Shown here piece by piece: positions 1 to 5,861 of a stretch of 8,871 bases of DNA. The number at the start of each line of letters is the position of its first letter. The stretch's first letter is position 1. This DNA is from Verrucomicrobiales bacterium. Lineage in GTDB: Bacteria; Verrucomicrobiota; Verrucomicrobiia; Limisphaerales; Palsa-1400. Location of the stretch: the NCBI GenBank assembly GCA_028293405.1, contig JAQGOW010000532.1, positions 1-8,871 on the forward strand, read 5' to 3'. Position numbers and translations under genes: made by a program. The notes beneath the pieces were generated by a model. It was given only the letters and a program-made list of their open reading frames with translations. It did not search any database and was not told the DNA's origin.

Positions 1-23
1 AATATTGTGTAGCTTTTTTTCAT
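1..23 (-). CDS. Possible 5' end of a minus-strand gene leaving the window
   Basis: Reading the minus strand from position 23 gives ATG followed by Lys-Lys-Ser-Tyr-Thr-Ile before the window ends. Only seven codons are visible, so no product can be named. The Met-Lys-Lys opening is common in exported proteins, but that alone proves little. The main support is positional: a sigma70-like promoter on the same strand (55-83) would start transcription about 25 bases upstream of this ATG. There is no Shine-Dalgarno sequence, which is also true of most genes here. It could be a chance ATG. Confidence 0.27.
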
Positions 24-54
24 GGGTGATTCGGATGAGTTTTAGTGCTCAAGT

Positions 55-83
55 ATCGTAAATTAGGGTTTATCGAATATCAA
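55..83 (-). promoter_or_regulatory. Candidate sigma70-type promoter, minus strand
   Basis: On the minus strand, TTGATA (78-83, five of six matches to the -35 consensus) is followed after exactly 17 bases by TACGAT (55-60, four of six matches to the -10 consensus). The predicted start of transcription is near position 48. It lies in the most AT-rich part of the window and points at the ATG at 23. Chance matches are frequent in AT-rich DNA, so confidence is limited. Confidence 0.35.
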
Positions 84-100
84 TAAATATTTATCGTTAG

Positions 101-106
101 TATAAT
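101..106 (+). promoter_or_regulatory. Candidate -10 element, plus strand
   Basis: A perfect TATAAT lies in the AT-rich spacer, oriented towards the gene at 278. The hexamer 17 bases upstream (TATCAA, 78-83) is a poor -35 and is also the candidate -35 of the opposing promoter. No extended -10 TG is present. If used, it would leave a leader of about 165 bases, whose only notable content is a purine-rich stretch near 158-185. A 12-bp perfect palindrome (ATAAATATTTAT, 83-94) and a direct repeat TTTATCG (69-75 and 90-96, 21 bp apart) lie just upstream and could bind a regulator. Confidence 0.2.
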
Positions 107-277
107 GCGATGTTAGCAATCAACCAACCCACCAAAGCACAAAGATGAGATGAGATTCCGAGGAGGAACGCCGAGGAGAACATCGGACGATCCCCGATGT
201 CAATTATATGCCTTTATGTGTAACTTGACCGCCATAAGGAAAATGGGAAGGCTGCAAACCTGAACCAACCGACACGC

Positions 278-1046
278 ATGAATAGAATTTTCCTCGGTAT
301 CTGGTCGGCGCTCGCGCTGTTTTGTTTGACGGCTAATTTGGCAACGGCCACCCCAGGCGATGAGCATTGGGACAGTCGCTTCGGTCTGCCTGGCGCGTCG
401 AATTGGAATGGTAGCAGTTGGGCGGACGTTGGCGGATGACATTTTGGTTCAAGGCACAAACGTTTTTGCCGGAGGCTTTTTCAGTACCGCTGGCGGGGTT
501 TTTGTCAATTTCGTTGCAAAATGGAACGGCAGCACTTGGTCTTCTCTCGGCGCTGGCGTCGGCCCAGCCGGTTCGATCGTGCAGGCACTCGCCTGGATGA
601 ATAATAAACTTTATGTAACGGGCCGGTTCAGCACTGCCGGAGGTGTTCTTGCGAATTCGATTGCCGCGTGGGATGGCACCAACTGGATGGCGCTCGGCTC
701 CGGCATAGCAGACGAAAGTATTGCCCGCGCAACGTCGATGACTGTTCTCGGTTCGGATCTGTACGTCGGCGGCACTATTGGATTTGCGGGAACTAGAAGT
801 TCGTGGCGGATCGCGCGCTGGAACGAATCGGTCGATTTTAATCCCGCGCTGCAGTTTTCGCCGTTCACCTATTCTGGTGGTCAGTTCCAATTTGGCGTTA
901 GTGCCAACGCCGTCGAGGAATTTGCAATAGAACGCAGCAGTAACTTGTCGAATTGGACGGAAATTGCCCGATCAACGACGAGCACGAATGTGACAGACGC
1001 GGCAGCGATTCCTGCGCAGTTCTATCGCGCTCGGCAAACGCGGTGA
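278..1046 (+). pseudogene. Frameshifted exported repeat protein (WNG-type propeller repeats)
   Basis: The ATG at 278 opens a Sec signal peptide (MNRIFLGIW, then ALALFCLTANLATA), followed by 'GDEHWDSRFGLPGAS' and 'NWNGSSWADVGG', and stops at 437-439. The continuation is in another frame from about 438 to 1046. There, three units of about 49-50 residues show 'GG.FSTAGG', then 'A.W(N/D)G..W..LG.G'. The last unit breaks off at 'ARWNES' and leads into a C-terminal module ending 'SSNLSNWTEIA' and 'AQFYRAR'. Signal peptide and body thus belong together but are one frame apart. 'GLPGAS' also runs straight into the end of a repeat, as if most of one unit were missing. The ATG at 360 gives 26 residues of nonsense before the repeats and no signal peptide, so it is probably not a start. 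Related proteins are, as I recall, secreted verrucomicrobial proteins of unknown role. A sequencing or assembly indel is the main alternative to true decay. No Shine-Dalgarno sequence precedes 278. Confidence 0.7.
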
Positions 1047-1088
1047 TTGCAACGTCACCGCAGCGCTCTGGTCAGCTCTCATTTCGGG

Positions 1089-2309
1089 CTAACGCAAATC
1101 GAGACACACCATCTCACCTTGACTACGTCCCACGAGGAAGCCGTCGCTCAGTGCGGGGTAGGCGCGGACTAGATGGGATAGGATGTGAGTGCGCGCTTTG
1201 ATTTTCAGTCCTTTCGGTGAGACCGAGGCGAGGATGAGTTCGCCGCGTTGGGTGAGCAGGAAAAGGTCGTCGTTGGCGAGCACTTGATTGGAGGCGCCTA
1301 GTTCTTCGTTGCTCCATTGCACTTTGCCGGTGGCGAGATCGACGCAACGCAGCGATGATACTTCAGCCTGATGGCCGTCGGATGCATAAAGGTAGCCGTC
1401 TTTGTAGATCGCGGTTTGGTAATGGGTGGAGAGTTCTGAGGTGTTCCAAATTTTGGTGGCACAGCCGTGGGCGATTTTGAACAGGGTTCCGCCAACACCG
1501 TATTGGGCTGAAACAAAAATGGAGTTGGAAACTATTACCGGTGATGAAGCCATGACTGCGCTATAGGCTGTTGTGCCCCATGGCGTGCGAAATTGTTCCT
1601 TTCCAGTCCCGGGCTCGATTCCGACGAGAAAGCCGGGTGTGACGAACACCGCGCAACGTTTCCCTTCGATATCAGCGCAGACGGGCGACGAACCAGTGAA
1701 CTTGTCACTGGTGGATTTCCAGAGTGTCGAGCCGTCGATCTTGTTGAACGCGACGATCCCTGCGGCGTTGGTGGAGCCGACATTGAGAAGGAGCGCGTTG
1801 CCTTCGATGAGCGGCGAGGAAATCATCCCGTGCCAGCGACGGTCTGCCTTGAATTTTGTTTTGGCGTCGAAACCCCAGATTTTTTTACCGGTGTTTAGGT
1901 CGAGGCAATGCAGCCAGCCTTCCGCGCCGTAGCTGTAAACGCGGTCGCTGTCGATGGCGGGAGTTGACCTTGGACCATCATCGAGATGAGTGCCGTCACG
2001 GAATTTTGTAGGGTAGGCAAACTTCCAAAGCGTATTGCCGGTGTCGCGATCCAGGCACTCGACGATTTCCTCTGCGTCGATGCGATGGAAGAGGATAATT
2101 TTTCCCTTCGCAATGACGGGGCAGCTATAGCCTAACCCGGTCTTTTTGCGCCAAAGCGTTTTCGGTGGACGCGCATCCCAATCGGACCGGATGGCGGCAC
2201 CGCGCCAGGTTGCGTTGCGCGATGGGCCAAGTAATTGCGGCCAGTCCTCGGCAATGGCTGCGGAGACCAAAAGGAAACTTAAACCGAGAGCAAGTTGGGT
2301 TCGCGCCAC
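1089..2309 (-). CDS. Exported PQQ-like beta-propeller repeat protein
   Basis: This is a 406-residue protein. A Sec signal peptide (residues 1-20, ending A-I-A before E-D) is followed by 'DWPQLLGPSRN', an opening typical of the PQQ-like (BamB/quinoprotein) propellers common in Planctomycetes and Verrucomicrobia. Blade motifs of the form C-L-D-x-x-T-G-x-x-x-W recur: 'ECLDRDTGNTLWKF' (84-97), 'HCLDLNTGKKIWGF' (134-147), 'VAFNKIDGSTLWKS' (186-199), 'FKIAHGCATKIWNT' (277-290) and 'RCVDLATGKVQWSN' (321-334). More degenerate copies near 229 and 360 suggest seven or eight blades. I see no fused catalytic domain. It is more likely a structural or binding protein of the periplasm or surface than a quinoprotein dehydrogenase. 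The GTG at 2309 is the first possible start after an in-frame TGA, and no Shine-Dalgarno sequence precedes it. It is last in the minus-strand gene set, and I found no terminator in the 42 bp after it. Confidence 0.9.
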   Translation of the reverse strand: MARTQLALGLSFLLVSAAIAEDWPQLLGPSRNATWRGAAIRSDWDARPPKTLWRKKTGLGYSCPVIAKGKIILFHRIDAEEIVECLDRDTGNTLWKFAYPTKFRDGTHLDDGPRSTPAIDSDRVYSYGAEGWLHCLDLNTGKKIWGFDAKTKFKADRRWHGMISSPLIEGNALLLNVGSTNAAGIVAFNKIDGSTLWKSTSDKFTGSSPVCADIEGKRCAVFVTPGFLVGIEPGTGKEQFRTPWGTTAYSAVMASSPVIVSNSIFVSAQYGVGGTLFKIAHGCATKIWNTSELSTHYQTAIYKDGYLYASDGHQAEVSSLRCVDLATGKVQWSNEELGASNQVLANDDLFLLTQRGELILASVSPKGLKIKARTHILSHLVRAYPALSDGFLVGRSQGEMVCLDLR

Positions 2310-2343
2310 GCTGCATCGTGTTAAACGAGGGGGCGTTGGTCAA

Positions 2344-2391
2344 GCACACGACTCGTTGCGGTTGGTGACAACGATTCACCGCCCGGTGTGC
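2344..2391 (-). other. Structured intergenic segment with alternative hairpins
   Basis: The 95-bp gap between the phosphodiesterase and propeller genes holds nested inverted repeats. GCACAC (2344-2349) pairs with GTGTGC (2386-2391) and encloses TCGTTG (2353-2358) paired with CAACGA (2369-2374). A competing pair, GGTGA (2364-2368) with TCACC (2376-2380), overlaps the inner stem, so the two inner hairpins exclude each other. No U-run follows on the minus strand, so this is not a standard terminator. It could be a leader or processing structure for the propeller mRNA, or chance. Confidence 0.2.
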
Positions 2392-2404
2392 GACTTGGAA
2401 GCAC

Positions 2405-3376
2405 TCAACCTGCCGAGCGTGGAAATTGATCGGGGTTGTTCGTAAACATTCCGTCCACTCCCAAATCGTACAGGTAGTGCGACATTTCCGTGCGCACATC
2501 TTTGAACGGTTTTTCTTCGCCGGAGATAAAGGTGTATGGGAAAACTTTCAGGCCAATCTCATGTGCCTGTTTCACCAATGACGCAGTCACGTCTTTTTTG
2601 TTCGGCCCGATGGAATCGAAGGATTCTTTTGCTTCGTGCAACATCGCGGGGGTCCATTTTGTGTTGACGGCGAAGAGCCAGAGCGTCGGCCACTTCACGT
2701 GATATTTATTCCGTAACTTCAGCAGGCTGGTTTTGCTGAAGGATTGCATGTACATCGGCGTCGACTGGTTGCTGGGCTGGGGTTGGTCGAGACCGTTTTT
2801 CTTTAGCAACGTCATGACCATTTCTTCCATGTCGAATCCGAGCTTGCCGTAAACCTCCGGCGACTTCGTTTCAGGGCACAGGCCGGCCTTGCCTCGAATG
2901 GTGTCGATCGCCTCTTGCCACGTCGGGATGGTCACACCTTTGAATTGGGAGCCGAGGTGCGAACCGGCATCGAGCTGTTTGAGCTCTTTGACGGTGAACT
3001 TGTGAATATACCATTTTTTGACTTTGCGCCCTTTGACGACTTCTTCCGTAAAACGATCGGGAAAAACTTGCTCAACATTCGTCACGCGGCTGAGCACCGC
3101 ATCATGAGCACAGACGAGCACGCCGTCGCGGGTGATTTGCAAATCCTGCTCGACGTAATCGGCTCCTTGTTTGATGGCCAATTCGTAAGCGGGCAGGGTG
3201 TTCTCCGGCGCATAGGCCGAAGCCCCGCGATGGGCCACGACAAATTTGCGACCCGAATGAAATGGGTCTGTCATCGAACTGCCACGGTCGGTTTTCGGAC
3301 CCGCGACAATAAAAGGTGCAAAAGCGGTCAAACCCGCTCCGGCACCGGCCAATTGGATAAATCGACGTCTATTCAC
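2405..3376 (-). CDS. Glycerophosphodiester phosphodiesterase, GlpQ-like, Tat-exported
   Basis: This is a 323-residue GDPD-family enzyme. Such enzymes hydrolyse glycerophosphodiesters (deacylated phospholipid head groups) to glycerol-3-phosphate and an alcohol, usually with Ca2+ or another divalent metal. The N-terminus 'MNRRRFIQLAG' is a twin-arginine signal followed by a small, hydrophobic stretch to about residue 26, pointing to folded export into the periplasm. Core signatures are in order: 'AHRG' (H49, R50), 'PENT' (57-60), E76 and D78 in 'EQD', H91-D92, E169 and K171 in 'ETK', Q211 in 'QSF', and the closing 'GVDGMFTNNP'. All expected catalytic and metal ligands are present. An extended loop (about 100-145) between HD and the next strand is more like periplasmic GlpQ than compact cytoplasmic UgpQ, and the length is near GlpQ's. 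The GTG at 3376 is the first start after an in-frame TAG, with no Shine-Dalgarno sequence. No glp transport genes lie nearby. It starts 47 bp after the upstream paralog gene ends. Confidence 0.93.
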   Translation of the reverse strand: MNRRRFIQLAGAGAGLTAFAPFIVAGPKTDRGSSMTDPFHSGRKFVVAHRGASAYAPENTLPAYELAIKQGADYVEQDLQITRDGVLVCAHDAVLSRVTNVEQVFPDRFTEEVVKGRKVKKWYIHKFTVKELKQLDAGSHLGSQFKGVTIPTWQEAIDTIRGKAGLCPETKSPEVYGKLGFDMEEMVMTLLKKNGLDQPQPSNQSTPMYMQSFSKTSLLKLRNKYHVKWPTLWLFAVNTKWTPAMLHEAKESFDSIGPNKKDVTASLVKQAHEIGLKVFPYTFISGEEKPFKDVRTEMSHYLYDLGVDGMFTNNPDQFPRSAG

Positions 3377-3423
3377 TTTGTTAGGAGACGGTTTGTTGAG
3401 CTAAGAAGTTTCTTTAAAACGAA

Positions 3424-4602
3424 TTACAGTCGGCCCAAGGAATTAATCCAGCGCGCTCCAGCGGATTTGTACGCTTGATAGGTCGTCGCTCCCAATTTGG
3501 ATTGGATGGTTTGCTCGACTTGGTCCTGGAGCGCGTCGAGTGATGCTTGTTTTTCTTCGGGCGAGCGGCTTCTGTCTGCGCGAATCTGTTCACACTGTTT
3601 TTCTGACGCGAGGCGCAAATCAAAAATCTGTCCAGCGATCTCGGGTGACTTTCCAAAATCGGAAGCAAAATCGTAAAGCTCCCGGTAGTTGGCCGAGCGA
3701 GAGCGGTTCAGGTCAGCAAAGCGCTCCGGTCCCACAGCGGCCCGAAGTTTTTTGTCGAGCATTTCGGGGTCGACGTCGACCACGGTCTCGGGTCGATGGT
3801 TGTATTCGTCGATGGCTTTGGCGAGGTTGCGCAGTTCGGTTTCGTTGAAGTCCACGCCGTATAATTGCCGAACATCTCTGGCGGCGACCGACTTTCGCAA
3901 TTGTAATTCCGCCAATTCCTCTCGGGAAAGTATCTGGCCTTGTTCGCTCTCCATTTCGCGCTGCAACTGCGCCAATTGAGTTTCCTTTTCTTCGGGCGAA
4001 ATGTCCGATTGGCGAATGGCTCGGAAGCGCGATTCGTAGCTTTCCGTCAACAAGCGCAACTGCTCAATTTTTCCCACCGACAAAAAATCCGTCAGTCGAT
4101 CGTCAGTGGAGGCTGATGTCGACGCGACCGGCACTTGCCGCGGAGCGTCGCCGAGTAGTTGGTTGAGCACGGCATTGCCTTCCTGACACACCGCGCCGAC
4201 TTGTGGCTTGAGCGACTTGTCGAAGTATTCGCGAATGTTCTCGCGCGCGGCGATGTCCCAGAAATCGCGATGAAATTGCTGCACTAGAGCGAAAGCCTTC
4301 CGTGCATAAACTTCTTCAAGGTCGGCGCTGACAATCCGGCGCAGAGCGGAGTCGGGGCAGCCGGCTTTGCGCAAGTTGGCGACGTAGGTTGCGTAATCTT
4401 CGGACTCGAGATCGCTCCAGCGGAAGCTGGTCGGAGCGGTTGGAGGCTCGAGTGTCTGTGCAGAGTTGGAACTGCTCTGCCCTACGACATCCAAGATCGG
4501 CGCGATTGCAGCGCTACGGCTGCGGTGCGTCACGACCCAATACCCGGCTATTCCCAGGATCAGGTTCACACATAGCGAAAATTTCAGCAGCCGTGAACTC
4601 AT
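3424..4602 (-). CDS. Membrane-anchored protein of unknown function (tandem paralog 2)
   Basis: I do not recognise a named family. This 392-residue protein has one N-terminal membrane segment (about residues 5-24), then a long, charged, mostly helical-looking region that should lie outside the cytoplasm. Its first conserved block is W62-x2-L-x-S-x-D69-x3-Y73-x-x-N-L-R-x-x-G-C-P83, then D-F-N-E-T-E-L-R (251-258), 'G-P-E-R-F' (291-295) and Q-I-F-D-L-R (325-330). All four recur in the same order in the gene just upstream, so the two are paralogs over their full length. An internal duplication is visible: 'IRQSDISPEEK' (196-206) and 'IRADRSRSPEEK' (340-351). Start choice: ATG at 4602 forms an ATGA overlap with the upstream stop and has GGAGG 10 bases before it. 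The in-frame ATG at 4626 would add 8 unsupported residues. Similar proteins recur, as I remember, as 'hypothetical' in Verrucomicrobia; a regulatory or scaffolding role would be a guess. Confidence 0.85.
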   Translation of the reverse strand: MSSRLLKFSLCVNLILGIAGYWVVTHRSRSAAIAPILDVVGQSSSNSAQTLEPPTAPTSFRWSDLESEDYATYVANLRKAGCPDSALRRIVSADLEEVYARKAFALVQQFHRDFWDIAARENIREYFDKSLKPQVGAVCQEGNAVLNQLLGDAPRQVPVASTSASTDDRLTDFLSVGKIEQLRLLTESYESRFRAIRQSDISPEEKETQLAQLQREMESEQGQILSREELAELQLRKSVAARDVRQLYGVDFNETELRNLAKAIDEYNHRPETVVDVDPEMLDKKLRAAVGPERFADLNRSRSANYRELYDFASDFGKSPEIAGQIFDLRLASEKQCEQIRADRSRSPEEKQASLDALQDQVEQTIQSKLGATTYQAYKSAGARWINSLGRL

Positions 4603-5849
4603 GGCGCTTTGACCTCCTGCAGCCACATCTCGTTGGCTCTGATGATTGGGTTATCAGCATCGCCGTTGCATAAATTCAGCAATTGATCGAAGGCGCTTTG
4701 ACGAAGCGCAACCAGTTGCGTTCGCTTCTCTGCACGATGAATGGGCAGGTCGCGAATTTGTTGCGTGCGAGCGATCGAGTCGTGACGAAGATCGAAAATC
4801 TGCAGCGCGGTCGTTCGAGGCAACTGGAGCTTCTCTAACCCCACGAGCGTCCGCGCGATGCTCATGTCGGAATTTGTGAGGTAATCAAGAAAGCGGCTGT
4901 CGCCCAACAGAGTCCGCGCTTTCGAAAGGAATTGCTGTTCGCCGACCCAGTCAGGCTCTTGCACAACCTCGTCGCCGCCTGCGAGCAAGGCCGACGGTAA
5001 CGGATTGCACAACTCGCGTCGTGCGATCATCAACTGGCGTAATTCCGAACCACTCAAACCGGCATGACACACACTTGCGTTGTGTCGCTGGAAAATCAGC
5101 AAGAGCCCGCGCAGTTCTGTTTCTTCGAAATCTTCCGCAGACAGCACTTCGCCAACTTCAGCGCGCCATGCCTGGTAAATGGCTGCGCGGCGATTGATAC
5201 GACGCGAATTGTTGATGTCTTCGAACTGCCGATTGAATCTGTCGGCAATGCACAGAAATTTTTCGGCGCGTTCGTATTCCAAAAAACCGATCGAGCCCGC
5301 CGCGTCACCTGTGTAGACACGATTCAGTTCGTCCGATGCCCACGCAAACCCGAGCAGCTCCTTCACCGTCTTATCTCGCTCACGCCTGACCGTGCGTTCC
5401 TGCTCGGCTCGTGCGGCGGCGGCGGCCTGTCGTTGGCTGAAGCTGGCCCAAAAATTTGTCGGTTGCGAATCGGGCAATTCGATGGCTTCGAACTTCTCCT
5501 CGATCAACGGAAGCAAGGTGTCACGGACCGTTTTCTCGGGGCAACCAACTGCCCGCAAGTTCGCCGCGTAAACGGCCAGGTCAGGCGATTGCAATTGATC
5601 CCACGGAAGAGCAGGGCGCGTGCGGTTGCGAACATGGTTGGCATCCGATTCCACGCTACGTTGCGTCGCCGTGTCAGGCGCTTGATTGTTGGCAGGCGAG
5701 TCCGTCGCGCGCGTGAGGAACACAACAGCGATGAGCACCACCAATCCCAAATTCACGGCCAAAGAAAGGAACAACAACGCTCGATTCGCGCGAGTCGGCT
5801 TTCCCGAATTCAGCGGGAGACGTGTACGGGATGGGGCGGCGTTCTCCAT
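4599..5849 (-). CDS. Membrane-anchored protein of unknown function (tandem paralog 1)
   Basis: This 416-residue protein has no recognised family name. A basic N-terminus (R8, R10, K17, R20, R23) precedes one membrane segment at about 24-46, which suggests N-in, C-out with the bulk in the periplasm. A low-complexity linker (48-80) leads to the block shared with its downstream paralog: W83-x2-L-x-S-x-D90-x3-Y94-x-x-N-L-R-x-x-G-C-P104. Later shared blocks are D-F-E-E-T-E-L-R (240-247), 'G-D-S-R-F' (316-320) and Q-I-F-D-L-R (350-355). Alanine- and arginine-rich helix at 139-160 may be coiled coil. Start: ATG at 5849 lies 10 bases after AAGG, the same spacing as in paralog 2. GTG at 5852 and TTG at 5858 are in frame and possible, adding 1 or 3 residues. 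It begins 12 bp after the redoxin-like gene and overlaps paralog 2 by 4 bp, so co-transcription is very likely. Confidence 0.85.
   Translation of the reverse strand: MENAAPSRTRLPLNSGKPTRANRALLFLSLAVNLGLVVLIAVVFLTRATDSPANNQAPDTATQRSVESDANHVRNRTRPALPWDQLQSPDLAVYAANLRAVGCPEKTVRDTLLPLIEEKFEAIELPDSQPTNFWASFSQRQAAAAARAEQERTVRRERDKTVKELLGFAWASDELNRVYTGDAAGSIGFLEYERAEKFLCIADRFNRQFEDINNSRRINRRAAIYQAWRAEVGEVLSAEDFEETELRGLLLIFQRHNASVCHAGLSGSELRQLMIARRELCNPLPSALLAGGDEVVQEPDWVGEQQFLSKARTLLGDSRFLDYLTNSDMSIARTLVGLEKLQLPRTTALQIFDLRHDSIARTQQIRDLPIHRAEKRTQLVALRQSAFDQLLNLCNGDADNPIIRANEMWLQEVKAP
4613..4617 (-). promoter_or_regulatory. Strong ribosome binding site for paralog 2
   Basis: GGAGG on the minus strand ends 10 bases before the ATG at 4602 and lies inside the last codons of paralog 1. 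It decides the start of paralog 2 in favour of 4602 over 4626. With the ATGA overlap it implies coupled translation of the two paralogs. It is the only strong Shine-Dalgarno match I found at a gene start in this window. Confidence 0.75.
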
Positions 5850-5861
5850 CACTCTCAAACC

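Noticed and set aside
150..263. A 37-codon plus-strand open frame in the leader of the first gene
   Set aside because: It has no ribosome binding site, no recognisable peptide character, and nothing that separates it from chance.
333..890. A 185-codon minus-strand open frame
   Set aside because: It is antisense to the repeat-protein remnant, whose plus-strand repeats and C-terminal module are clear. No motif is visible in the reverse frame.
360..1046. Treating ATG 360 as the start of an intact 228-residue protein
   Set aside because: The first 26 residues are unlike the repeat sequence and there is no signal peptide, while the 278 frame supplies exactly the missing N-terminus. A frame break explains the data better.
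1047..1088. A terminator between the converging repeat-protein and propeller genes
   Set aside because: Only short, weak self-complementary pieces occur (such as AGCGCT) and there is no T-run in either direction.
4603..4626. Upstream ATG 4626 for paralog 2
   Set aside because: It adds eight residues without a ribosome binding site, whereas ATG 4602 has GGAGG at 10 bases and an ATGA overlap.
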